Source: Aphodousia faecalis
GTDB taxonomy: Bacteria; Pseudomonadota; Gammaproteobacteria; Burkholderiales; Burkholderiaceae_F
Length of the DNA: 40,687 nucleotides
Assembly (NCBI GenBank): GCA_018712705.1
Contig: DVGM01000047.1
Location: 1 to 40,687 of the forward strand
Reading direction: 5' to 3'
Part shown: positions 32,692-40,687 of the stretch, one piece after another
Numbering within the stretch: the stretch's first letter is position 1
Layout: each line of letters starts with the position of its first letter
The notes under the pieces: model-generated
Database searches by the model: none
What the model was told of the DNA's origin: nothing
What the model saw: only the letters and a program-made list of their open reading frames with translations
Program-made: the position numbers and the translations under genes

Positions 32692-35600
32692 TTAACCGAC
32701 AAACTTTCTTGCGTTTCTGAACATTCTCATCCACGGACTGAATTCACCCAATGTATCAGGAGCCCAACTCATTTGAACCGTACGGTGCGTACGTTCAGGG
32801 TGCGGCATCATGATCGTAAAGCGGCCATCGGGTGTCGTAACACCGGTAATACCGTCAGGCGAACCGTTTGGATTAAACGGATAAAGTTCCGTCGGACGAC
32901 CAGCCGGATCCACGTAGCGAGCAGCCAAAGTAGCCAATTTAGCATCCTCAGCCGATAGCCATTGAACGTGACCTTCACCGTGAGAGTTAACGATCGGCAT
33001 CATACTGCCCGCCATTCCGTCAAAGAAAATAGACGGGCTCTTCATGACTTCAACCTCAACCAAACGTGCCTCAAATTGCTCACTGACATTGCGAACAAAC
33101 TGCGGCCAATGGTTTGCGCCAGGAATAATATTACGTAGATGACTCATCATCTGACAACCGTTACAAATACCTAAGGCAAATGTATCAGGACGGTTAAAGA
33201 AGGTTGAGAACATTTCTACCATCTTGGGATTACGCAAAATGGTCGTTGCCCAACCGCCACCAGCGCCTAAAACATCACCGTAGGAGAATCCGCCGCAAGC
33301 GGCCAAACCGGCAAAATCCTTCAGATCACTTCTTCCGGACAAAAGATCGGTCATATGAACATCGATGGCTTCAAAACCGGCTCTTGTAAATGCAGCGGCC
33401 ATTTCCGTCTGACTGTTGACTCCCTGTTCACGCAAAATCGCAATACGCGGACGAGCACCGGAAGCAATGAACGGAGCCGCAACATCTTCTTCGGTATCAA
33501 ATGTTCTGCGTACAAAAAGTCCCGTATCATCTTCCATCGTGCAGCGGGCGTATTCCTGATCCGCGCAGGCAGGATTGTCACGCATGCGGGCAATTTGCCA
33601 CGACACTTCCGTCCATGCTTTTTGCAATTCGCCACGAGACTCTTCAAAGAGTTTTTCTCCGTGGGCATGGATTTCCAGGGCATCTCCATCCGTCACTTCA
33701 CCAACAAAGTGCGTGCAGTCTGCCAAGTCTGCATCTTTAACCGCCGCATGAACCTCATCGATGCGGTCAGCACGGATCTGAAGCACCGCTCCCAATTCTT
33801 CATTAAAGAGCGCAGGAATAATGTCTTCAACCTGAGAAGTCTTAGCCATCGAGGTCAGATCAAGTCGAACACCCGTATGACCGGCAAACATCATTTCAGC
33901 AGCCGTAGCGAGCAAACCACCGTCAGCTCGATCGTGATAAGCCAATACGCAACCGGCCAACGTTAACTTACGAACCAACTTCACAAAGGCTTGCAGCTTC
34001 TTCGGATCATCTAAGTCAGGCGTCTGTGAACCGAATTGCTGAGTAACCTGAGACAAAATGGAGCCGGCCATGCGGTTCTTACCACAGCCCAAATCAATGG
34101 CCACTAAAACAGAACCGATATCAGTACGAAGCTGTGGCGTCAAACTCAAGCGAACATCACGAACAGGTGCTGCTGCAGAGACAATTAAAGAAACCGGTGA
34201 AGTAACCGTCTTCTTTTCACCGTCATCTTCCCATGTTGTTTTCATGGAAAGGCTGTCTTTACCCACAGGAATAGCCAATCCCATTTCTTGGCAAACGACA
34301 CTGGCCGCACGAACTGCATCAAAGAGCTTGGCATCTTCGCCCTTCGTGCCACAGGCAGCCATCCAGTTGGCAGAAAGCTTCACCAACCCTAATTCAATAT
34401 CGGCACTGGCAATGTTAGTGACCGCTTCACCAATAGCCATACGGCTTGCTGCCGCGGCATCAGCAATGGCCAACGGGGTTCTTTCACCCATACTCATCGC
34501 CTCGCCGCGATGACCGACAAAACTGATGTTTGTTACGGCCGCGTCAGCAACCGGAACCTGCCATGGTCCAACCATTTGATCACGATGAACGAGACCACCA
34601 ACCGTACGGTCACCAATCGTAATTAGGAAACTCTTGCTGCCGACAGTCGGATGGCGTAAGACATCCTTAACGGCACTTGCTAAATCAATACCTTTGGCTT
34701 CAAACTCAGGTAAGTGTTGTTCAACGTGTTCAACCGTGCGGTGCATCCGGGGAGCTTTACCTAAGAGCACTTCCATCGGCATATCGACTGCTGGAGTCTC
34801 CGTTTCCCCACGGGCGACAACCAAGGTATTGTCTTCACTAATGGCGCCCAATACAGCATACGGGCAGCGCTCACGCTTACAAATCGCATCAAAGACTTCA
34901 AGCGATTCAGGAGCAATCGCGATGGAATAACGTTCCTGACTTTCGTTGCACCAGATTTCAAGCGGACTCATACCGCTTTCCTCAACGGGTACCTTGGTTA
35001 AGTCAAGCTTGGCACCATGGCCGGACAAATCAGCCAATTCGGGCATGGCATTGGAAAGACCTCCTGCGCCCACATCGTGGATGGCCAAAATCGGATTCTT
35101 ATCACCACTAGCCCAACAACGGTCAATGACTTCCTGAGCACGACGTTCCATTTCGGGGTTGCCGCGCTGAACGCTGTCAAAATCCAAGGCTTCTGAATTC
35201 GAACCGGTGGTCATGGAACTTGCCGCGCCGCCGCCCAAACCAATTCGCATGCCCGGACCGCCGAGGCTAATCAAAAGTGTTCCCGGAGGCAAACTTGTTT
35301 TATGTGTTTGATCGTTGCGGATATTGCCGATGCCACCCGCTAACATGATGGGCTTGTGGTAACCGTAACGTGTTCCGCCTGTGTTGTTTTCAAAAACACG
35401 GAAGTAACCCAAAACATTGGGGCGACCGAATTCGTTATTAAAAGCAGCTCCACCCAATGGCCCGTCGATCATAATCGACAACGGACTAGCGATGCGACCC
35501 GGTTTACCATACTTTTTGTCCGTATGATCGGCTGCATTTGTCACATCCTTGTCGTTTTCCCAACCCTGAGGGGCTTCCGGCAACTGCAAAGAAGAAACGG

Positions 35601-36639
35601 TAAAACCGCAAAGACCGGCTTTGGGACGGGCACCGCGACCGGTTGCACCTTCGTCACGGATTTCACCGCCGGAACCGGTAGAGGCTCCCGGGAACGGAGA
35701 AATAGCTGTCGGGTGGTTATGGGTTTCAACCTTAAAGACCGTATGAGTCAGTTCCTCTTCTTCAGTAAACACACGACCGAAAGCTTCACCTTCCGGTGTT
35801 CTCGGGTAGAGACGCGGCACTTTGGCGCCTTCAAAAATAGCGGCGTTGTCTGAATACGCCACAATGGTTCCTTGGGGATGAGCCTTGTGCGTTTCGCGAA
35901 TCATGCCAAACAAAGTGGTGTCTTGATCCTTTCCGTCAATCGTCCACTTCGCGTTAAAAATCTTATGACGGCAGTGTTCTGAATTGGCCTGGGCAAACAT
36001 CATCAATTCCACATCCGTGGGATTGCGTTTGGCTTTCGTAAATGCTTCGGTCAGGTAATCAATTTCATCTTCACTCATCGCCAAACCCATGGAAAGGTTG
36101 GCATCAGCAAGGGCCTGTCTGCCTTCTTTTAACAGGTCGACCGTCACCATCGGTTTGCCGGGTAATTCCAAAAAGAGTTTGGATGCATCAAAATCGGCCT
36201 GAACCACACTTTCGGTCATGCGGTCGTGTAAGACACCTGCGACTTGAGCCAAAATAGACTCTTCAGGGATTTGACCGTTGAAGTCAATGTTATAGAGCGT
36301 ACCGCGTTCGATGCGCGCAATGACATCTAAACCGCAATTGTGGGCGATATCGGTAGCTTTACTAGCCCAGGGACTGATCGTACCCAAGCGTGGGATAACC
36401 ATGAAGGTCGCGTCCGCTTTGACATCCTCGCTATCAAACCCATAATGCAAAAGCGCCTGTAAACGGGCGCTTTCATCTTCTGTTAATGCTTTTTGTGCAT
36501 GCACAAAGTGCACAAAACGGGCTGATACACCTTGAGCAGCCGGAGCGACTTCACGAATTCGCTTCAGAAGTCGTGCGGCACGAAATTCAGACAGCGCACT
36601 GCTGGCCATCAAAGTAAACATCGATGCGGTGTTAGACAT
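32692..36639 (-). CDS. purL: phosphoribosylformylglycinamidine synthase
   Basis: A 1315-residue cytosolic enzyme converting FGAR, glutamine and ATP to FGAM in purine synthesis. It is the large single-chain proteobacterial form. An N-terminal domain starts SSALSEFRAARLL; then FGAM-synthase AIRS-like domains with NSEHCRHKIFNA, KVETHNHPTAI, GGEIRDEGATGRGA and DVGAGGLSNAMPELA; last, a glutamine amidotransferase domain (about 1050-1315) with the catalytic Cys in LGICNGCQMM and the His-Glu pair in MPHPERTHR. The start at 36639 has a distant GGGGA site; an in-frame ATG 6 codons on is possible. It is a single-gene unit with a probable promoter at 36703. Confidence 0.98.
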   Translation of the reverse strand: MSNTASMFTLMASSALSEFRAARLLKRIREVAPAAQGVSARFVHFVHAQKALTEDESARLQALLHYGFDSEDVKADATFMVIPRLGTISPWASKATDIAHNCGLDVIARIERGTLYNIDFNGQIPEESILAQVAGVLHDRMTESVVQADFDASKLFLELPGKPMVTVDLLKEGRQALADANLSMGLAMSEDEIDYLTEAFTKAKRNPTDVELMMFAQANSEHCRHKIFNAKWTIDGKDQDTTLFGMIRETHKAHPQGTIVAYSDNAAIFEGAKVPRLYPRTPEGEAFGRVFTEEEELTHTVFKVETHNHPTAISPFPGASTGSGGEIRDEGATGRGARPKAGLCGFTVSSLQLPEAPQGWENDKDVTNAADHTDKKYGKPGRIASPLSIMIDGPLGGAAFNNEFGRPNVLGYFRVFENNTGGTRYGYHKPIMLAGGIGNIRNDQTHKTSLPPGTLLISLGGPGMRIGLGGGAASSMTTGSNSEALDFDSVQRGNPEMERRAQEVIDRCWASGDKNPILAIHDVGAGGLSNAMPELADLSGHGAKLDLTKVPVEESGMSPLEIWCNESQERYSIAIAPESLEVFDAICKRERCPYAVLGAISEDNTLVVARGETETPAVDMPMEVLLGKAPRMHRTVEHVEQHLPEFEAKGIDLASAVKDVLRHPTVGSKSFLITIGDRTVGGLVHRDQMVGPWQVPVADAAVTNISFVGHRGEAMSMGERTPLAIADAAAASRMAIGEAVTNIASADIELGLVKLSANWMAACGTKGEDAKLFDAVRAASVVCQEMGLAIPVGKDSLSMKTTWEDDGEKKTVTSPVSLIVSAAAPVRDVRLSLTPQLRTDIGSVLVAIDLGCGKNRMAGSILSQVTQQFGSQTPDLDDPKKLQAFVKLVRKLTLAGCVLAYHDRADGGLLATAAEMMFAGHTGVRLDLTSMAKTSQVEDIIPALFNEELGAVLQIRADRIDEVHAAVKDADLADCTHFVGEVTDGDALEIHAHGEKLFEESRGELQKAWTEVSWQIARMRDNPACADQEYARCTMEDDTGLFVRRTFDTEEDVAAPFIASGARPRIAILREQGVNSQTEMAAAFTRAGFEAIDVHMTDLLSGRSDLKDFAGLAACGGFSYGDVLGAGGGWATTILRNPKMVEMFSTFFNRPDTFALGICNGCQMMSHLRNIIPGANHWPQFVRNVSEQFEARLVEVEVMKSPSIFFDGMAGSMMPIVNSHGEGHVQWLSAEDAKLATLAARYVDPAGRPTELYPFNPNGSPDGITGVTTPDGRFTIMMPHPERTHRTVQMSWAPDTLGEFSPWMRMFRNARKFVG

Positions 36640-36702
36640 GGCGAATAAAATCCCCTGAAAAATCTTCTAGATGAAGAAAAGGAAAAAAGACTTAATCGAA
36701 TT

Positions 36703-36731
36703 ATTATAAGAATCAACCCAATTAAATTAAC
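36703..36731 (-). promoter_or_regulatory. candidate purL promoter
   Basis: On the minus strand a perfect -10 TATAAT occupies 36703-36708, with an AT-rich partial -35 (TTAATT or GTTAAT) 16-17 bases upstream. It would give a leader of about 55 bases before purL. I see no recognisable PurR operator in 36640-36883. The rest of this 244-base gap is AT-rich and probably holds the divergent nnr promoter, which I cannot place. Confidence 0.45.
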
Positions 36732-36883
36732 CCTTACCGATCATTTCGCCAGACTTTTTTAACTTTACTGAAAGCTAATTATTTAATTGCTTCTCAGCAA
36801 CGCGGTTATTCTTCAAAAATTTTCCCCTCTATTGATTAAAATGTCATCGTTTATTTGGTGGAAAATAGGGAGCGGCTCAGATA

Positions 36884-38443
36884 ATGTCGACCACGCTTTT
36901 AAATTTAGAAGAATTGGGTGAATTAGAAACCCGTTTAAGTCATGTGTTGCCGGAAGGCACTTTGATGGATCGCGCCGGATTCGTGGCTGCCAACTGGATT
37001 GATGATCAATGCGATGCAGCAAGCACCATTGTTATTCTTTGCGGTCAAGGCAACAACGGCGGTGACGGTTACACGGCAGCAGTACATTTAAAGAGCCGCG
37101 GCCATCATGTCATTTGTGTCGCTGTCGGCGGCAAGAAGCCAAAAACCCAAGATGCCTTACGAGCCTATAACCATTGGTTAGAAAAAGGCGGCGAAGTCAT
37201 TGATGATCCTTATATGGCTCCCAAGGCTGACGTAGTGGTCGATGCTATGTTGGGTGTCGGTATCACCAAGGCAATTTCGGGTGACTACATTGATGCTGCG
37301 CTTTGGTTTAATGAAAGACAAGCGCTTCATATGGCCATTGACGTTCCAACTGGCATTGATGCCGAAAAAGGCAATTGGGTCGGGGGCATCAAAGGGTGTG
37401 TAGCCGATATGACCCTTAATCTGATCAGTGCCAAAGCTGGTTGCTTTATGAATGACGGTAAAGACGCAAGCGGCATGGTCACGTTATCCGAATTGGATGT
37501 ATCCGTTCCCCTTTCTTCTTTAAGTCTGATCGATACGGATGACTTCAAACACATTCTGGAGTTACGTAAATATCACTCTCATAAAGGAACATACGGTCAC
37601 TGTGTGGTAATCGGCGGAGACAAAGGTAAAGTCGGCGCCGCACTTTTAGCCGCTCGTTCAGCCTTGAAGCTTGGCGCAGGCAGCGTTACCGTCGAATTAA
37701 TGGCACCTAACGCACCGCTTTACGATCCGATGCAACCGGAATTAATGATCACCGATGAACCCGTCGATTTTTCCAATGCTGACGCCATTGTTATTGGCTG
37801 TGGAATGGGATTCAGTCAAAAAGCCAAAGATCGTTTAATTGCTGCCGTTCGCTCCAATGTTCCGTTAATCATTGACGCCGACGCTCTTACAATGATCTCT
37901 GAAGATCAGTCACTCGAAGATGAAGTGCTTGCTCGCAAGGCTCACACTGTCATCACGCCTCACCCGGGTGAAGCGGCCCGAATGCTGCATCGTGATGTTA
38001 AGAGCATTCAAGCCGATCGCGTAACAAGCGCTCGAGAATTATCGTTACAAACCGGAGCGATTACCGTTCTGAAGGGAACCGGCACGGTGGTAACACTCAG
38101 AAGTTCGCGCTCGTGGATCAATCCGACCGGCAACGCCTGCCTTGCCACGGCCGGTTCCGGCGATGTATTGGCCGGCATGATCGGTTCTTTCTTTGCTCAA
38201 AAGTTTGATTTGGTCAGTGCCACTTTAGGTGCCGTTTGGTTACATGGCGAAGCCGTTCGAGCAAGAAATACCGGTATTGTTGCGATGGATATTTGTGATC
38301 GCGCTGCACGCGCTCTTGAAATTCTGCGTTGGGGCGGCAATCCGGATGATCTGGTTGATCCTTACGACGAAAGTGAGTTCATCTTAGATGAAGACGGCCC
38401 GGGTGAAGCCATCGCCCGCACGATGGGTTCAGAAGAAGCTTAA
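36884..38443 (+). CDS. nnr: bifunctional NAD(P)HX epimerase / dehydratase
   Basis: A 519-residue cytosolic metabolite-repair enzyme (YjeF). The N-terminal domain (about 1-215) epimerises R-NAD(P)HX: it has LMDRAG, GQGNNGGDGY (about 47-56) and VVDAMLGVG. The C-terminal domain (about 220-500) is the ADP-dependent dehydratase that restores NAD(P)H: HKGTYGHCVVIGGDKGKVGAA, DADAL, TPHPGEAARML, and the catalytic NACLATAGSGDVLAGMIG. A GGGAG site lies rather far (about 11 bases) before the ATG. Transcribed alone and closed by the hairpin at 38468-38498. Confidence 0.95.
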   Translation: MSTTLLNLEELGELETRLSHVLPEGTLMDRAGFVAANWIDDQCDAASTIVILCGQGNNGGDGYTAAVHLKSRGHHVICVAVGGKKPKTQDALRAYNHWLEKGGEVIDDPYMAPKADVVVDAMLGVGITKAISGDYIDAALWFNERQALHMAIDVPTGIDAEKGNWVGGIKGCVADMTLNLISAKAGCFMNDGKDASGMVTLSELDVSVPLSSLSLIDTDDFKHILELRKYHSHKGTYGHCVVIGGDKGKVGAALLAARSALKLGAGSVTVELMAPNAPLYDPMQPELMITDEPVDFSNADAIVIGCGMGFSQKAKDRLIAAVRSNVPLIIDADALTMISEDQSLEDEVLARKAHTVITPHPGEAARMLHRDVKSIQADRVTSARELSLQTGAITVLKGTGTVVTLRSSRSWINPTGNACLATAGSGDVLAGMIGSFFAQKFDLVSATLGAVWLHGEAVRARNTGIVAMDICDRAARALEILRWGGNPDDLVDPYDESEFILDEDGPGEAIARTMGSEEA

Positions 38444-38467
38444 TAAAGCAATTTAAAACCCATTAAA

Positions 38468-38498
38468 AATCCCCATTTCCTAAAAGGATTTGGGGATT
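38468..38498. terminator. bidirectional terminator between nnr and ppiD
   Basis: An 8-bp repeat (AATCCCCA with TGGGGATT) encloses an inner TCCT/AGGA stem, giving a nearly continuous hairpin. It is followed by ATTTTTACC then TTTTTT on plus, and by TTTTT on minus. Between convergent genes. Confidence 0.85.
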
Positions 38499-38515
38499 AT
38501 TTTTACCTTTTTTGG

Positions 38516-38539
38516 CAGTCTGCCGCCTAAGGCAGACTG
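38516..38539. repeat. second hairpin between nnr and ppiD
   Basis: A perfect 9-bp inverted repeat (CAGTCTGCC, 38516-38524, with 38531-38539, 6-base loop). It lacks a T-run on either strand, so it is probably an mRNA 3'-end structure of ppiD and not an independent terminator. Confidence 0.6.
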
Positions 38540-38550
38540 ACCATTAAAAG

Positions 38551-40455
38551 TTAAGGAGCGACATCTTCATCCGTGGGTTGATAACCGGGCTTATATTCGT
38601 CCTTAAGGATTTGTGTACCGAACTTCGTTTCTAAGCCGCTGATAAAGGCAGCCTGTTCAGGGTTACTGTAAAGCTGAGCCAATTCAGCTTTACGCATTGC
38701 CAATTGTTCAGGAGAAGCCTCAATCTTCTTAGAGCTTTGAACTTCGATGACGAAGTAAGAACCGTCCTGCGTTTGAACGCCGGTGTAGGTCGGAAGCTTA
38801 TTGGCATCAGGTCGCAAGGCCGCTGTCACCACTTCATAAGCGTAAGCACCCGGACGCTCACGAGAGATAACCGTCTTGTCGCCAAACTTGCCGCTAGCGG
38901 ACTTTTTATCCAAAAGCTTTGCAATATCAGCCGATCCTTGAGCACGAGCGGCTTCCGTTGCCTTCTGATTCTTCAACGTGGCGACAATGTCACCCTTGAC
39001 TTCATCAAAAGTCTTCACGGTCTGCTTGTGATGCGCCGTCACGCGTGCAGACAATAAGGTATTGGAAGCCACTTCAATAGCATTTGAATTGCGTTTATCT
39101 TCCAACACATCAAAGCCGTAAAGGGCTTCAATGACATTCGGGTTGATGAGTTGGTCTTCAAAATCTCGCGTGACATTCTTAACCGTTTGAATCTTTAAAC
39201 CAAAACGTTCTGCCACAGGCTGAAGCGATTCACTTTGTTCATAGACCATATTGGAGAAGTTTTCAGCGTCTTCAGCAAAGGCGCGAATGGCAGCCTGTTG
39301 CTGATAGAGTGCTTCAATTTCAGCACGAACTTCCTTCAAAGGCTTCGCTTGAGCAGGCTTGACATCGACAATCTTGATGATGTGATAGCCAAATTGGGTC
39401 TTAACCGGAGCAACCAAATCCCCCTTCTTGCCGCTAAAGACGGCATTATCAAATTCGGGAACCATCATGCCTTTTTGGAAAAAGCCTAAATCACCGCCTT
39501 GACGAGCGCTGCCGGGGTCAGCCGACTTGGACTTGGCAAGTTGAGCAAATTTGGAAGGATCGGCTTGCAATTGCTTATAGATTTCCTCGGCTTCTTTTTT
39601 GGCGTCAGCATCCGTTTTTTCGTTATTGACAGCAATTAAGATATGGCTGGCACGACGCTCTTCGGGGGTCGAGAAGCGTTGAAGATTTTGTTCGTAGAAC
39701 GTTTTGATGTCATCTTCACTGGCTTTAATGTTTTTATAGCTCTCCGGAGACAAGACAACGTATTCGATATCCACACTTTCAGGAACAGCAAAGAGTGACT
39801 TATTCTGAACGTAGTAGCTCTGTGCTTCAGCATCGGTTACCGAAACACTCTTTAAGAAAGCGGTCGGCTTAATTTCAAAAGTACGGATGGTTCGTTCTTC
39901 TGTTAAAAGATCATGAATGCGTTGAGCAACCGTATTGCTTGCCTGAGTTGTCTGGGAAACAGCAGACAAGAGCATTTGACGGGTGAGGTCGCGACGAAGC
40001 TCAAGCACAAACTGTTCATCGGACTTACCCATGCTGTTTAAAAATTGCTGATAGGCTTCAGTGGAGAATTTACCGTCACGTTGGAAGGCGGGAGCCTGTT
40101 TAACCAAATTAATGGCATCGGCTTCACCAACATTCATATATTCACTGGCGATTTCAAGAGAGATCGCGCGATCACTGATTAAGGCAGCCAAAATAGAAGC
40201 ACGTGCCTCAGCCGTATCAAGCATATTGGGCTTGAAACTTTGCCCCATTTGACGACGGAAATTATCCAAATACTGACGTTTGGCGTTATCAAAATCCATC
40301 ATCGTGATAGAAGTGTCACCGACGGTCGCCAAATCGTTTTCAGAATCTGACATACGGTTATAACTATAAATACCCGTGACAACGAACGAAGGAATAATGA
40401 AAATCATGGCGATAAACATCATCCAGCGCTTGTGTGTACGAAAAGCCTGAAGCAT
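38551..40455 (-). CDS. ppiD: PpiD-like membrane-anchored periplasmic chaperone
   Basis: A 634-residue folding factor near the Sec translocon. A short cytosolic N-terminus (MLQAFRTHKRW) and one membrane helix (about 12-32) precede a SurA-N-type helical chaperone region (about 36-180). The parvulin domain is at about 265-365 (RRASHILIAV, FAQLAKSKSADPGS, GGDLGFFQKGMMVPEF, QFGYHIIKIVDV), followed by a long C-terminal helical part. Length and layout match PpiD. No clear ribosome site is seen at the ATG beyond an AAAT-rich leader. tRNA-Asp lies upstream; 40456-40610 carries nothing else I can identify. Confidence 0.94.
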   Translation of the reverse strand: MLQAFRTHKRWMMFIAMIFIIPSFVVTGIYSYNRMSDSENDLATVGDTSITMMDFDNAKRQYLDNFRRQMGQSFKPNMLDTAEARASILAALISDRAISLEIASEYMNVGEADAINLVKQAPAFQRDGKFSTEAYQQFLNSMGKSDEQFVLELRRDLTRQMLLSAVSQTTQASNTVAQRIHDLLTEERTIRTFEIKPTAFLKSVSVTDAEAQSYYVQNKSLFAVPESVDIEYVVLSPESYKNIKASEDDIKTFYEQNLQRFSTPEERRASHILIAVNNEKTDADAKKEAEEIYKQLQADPSKFAQLAKSKSADPGSARQGGDLGFFQKGMMVPEFDNAVFSGKKGDLVAPVKTQFGYHIIKIVDVKPAQAKPLKEVRAEIEALYQQQAAIRAFAEDAENFSNMVYEQSESLQPVAERFGLKIQTVKNVTRDFEDQLINPNVIEALYGFDVLEDKRNSNAIEVASNTLLSARVTAHHKQTVKTFDEVKGDIVATLKNQKATEAARAQGSADIAKLLDKKSASGKFGDKTVISRERPGAYAYEVVTAALRPDANKLPTYTGVQTQDGSYFVIEVQSSKKIEASPEQLAMRKAELAQLYSNPEQAAFISGLETKFGTQILKDEYKPGYQPTDEDVAP

Positions 40456-40610
40456 TTCTCAATCCCTAAATGAAATAAAAATTGGAACGCGATCTCAGAA
40501 TCGCAAAAATGCGTTAATTCTAGCAATTACAAGGCGCAACCGCTTGAAGAAAGAACAAAAGTTTACGAAAAACAGCAGGAAAGAAGGATTGGGAGTAAGA
40601 AAAAGAAGAC

Positions 40611-40687
40611 TGGCGGAGTGGACGGGACTCGAACCCGCGACCCTCGGCGTGACAGGCCGATATTCTAACCAACTGAACTACCACTCC
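40611..40687 (-). tRNA. tRNA-Asp (GTC)
   Basis: A complete 77-base cloverleaf on the minus strand. Acceptor GGAGTGG pairs with CCACTCC, followed by G and an encoded CCA. The anticodon stem TCGGC/GCCGA encloses the loop CTGTCAC with anticodon GTC. The T arm GCGGG-TTCGAGT-CCCGT is intact. Its 5' end coincides with the window edge, so any promoter or neighbouring tRNA is outside the window. No clear terminator follows. Confidence 0.97.

Noticed and set aside
33355..33966. A 203-codon open frame on the plus strand inside purL
   Set aside because: It lies antisense to a fully conserved purL domain, has no ribosome site or recognisable domain, and is explained by codon usage of purL.
36813..37022. 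A 69-codon minus-strand frame before purL
   Set aside because: It overlaps the nnr start antisense and has no ribosome site or domain.
1..40687. CRISPR array, insertion sequence or replication origin
   Set aside because: No regularly spaced direct repeats, transposase genes, or clusters of DnaA boxes were noticed on reading the sequence.

Overview
The window looks like a chromosomal segment of a host-associated betaproteobacterium of the Sutterellaceae (Parasutterella/Turicimonas-like). This is inferred from moderate GC, proteobacterial gene orders (ygfZ / mltG-tmk-holB, yciB with a periplasmic PPIase, thyA-folA), and anaerobe-type genes: a Campylobacter-like dba-dsbI pair, an [FeFe]-hydrogenase and an Fe-S L-serine dehydratase. 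No database search was possible, so the taxonomy is a judgement. Most of the DNA is compact core genome. There is no prophage, insertion sequence, CRISPR array or rRNA operon. The one recombination gene is a stand-alone tyrosine recombinase.

Layout. 1-150: a hairpin followed by a tiny membrane-peptide ORF. 276-2066 (-): dba-dsbI, a periplasmic disulfide oxidase with a C-terminal propeller-like domain. 2265-3509 (-): a DAACS dicarboxylate/amino-acid symporter. 3748-4674 (-): an unrecognised membrane-anchored protein. 4833-5684 (+): an aldo/keto reductase. 5745-6548 (-): a MetQ lipoprotein. 6710-7590 (-): ribB behind an FMN riboswitch. 7598-11459 (-): a two-gene hydrogenase operon, made of a NuoF-fragment/GltD-like fusion and a catalytic [FeFe]-hydrogenase. 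11672-13460 (-): a YheO/DauR-type regulator and a threonine-synthase-fold PLP enzyme. 13601-14910 (+): thyA-folA. 14967-17340 (-): a GcvT-family protein and sdaA. 17541-19001 (+): rng. 19035-20927 (-): a sensor kinase with a substrate-binding-protein-like sensor. 21011-22507 (+): a tyrosine recombinase. 22509-25259 (-): mltG-tmk-holB. 25333-26241 (+): ygfZ. 26313-29078 (-): an M16 peptidase. 29243-30664 (+): yciB and a PPIase. 30724-32606 (-): a LysE exporter and an MFS transporter. 32692-36639 (-): purL. 36884-38443 (+): NAD(P)HX repair enzyme. 38551-40455 (-): ppiD. 40611-40687 (-): tRNA-Asp.

The most distinctive block is 6710-11459. The fusion protein keeps the NuoF 4Fe-4S motif but lacks the NuoF FMN/NADH domain, and carries a complete GltD-like FAD/NAD(P)H module instead. 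Its partner has all H-cluster motifs. Together they suggest a cytosolic NAD(P)H-linked hydrogenase of the 'GltD-associated' type, unusual in a betaproteobacterium. The FMN riboswitch of ribB begins about a dozen bases after the hydrogenase stop codon with no terminator between, so flavin supply may be partly co-transcribed with this flavin-dependent hydrogenase.

Many genes are separated by clear intrinsic terminators, several of them bidirectional between convergent genes. These support the transcription units described above.
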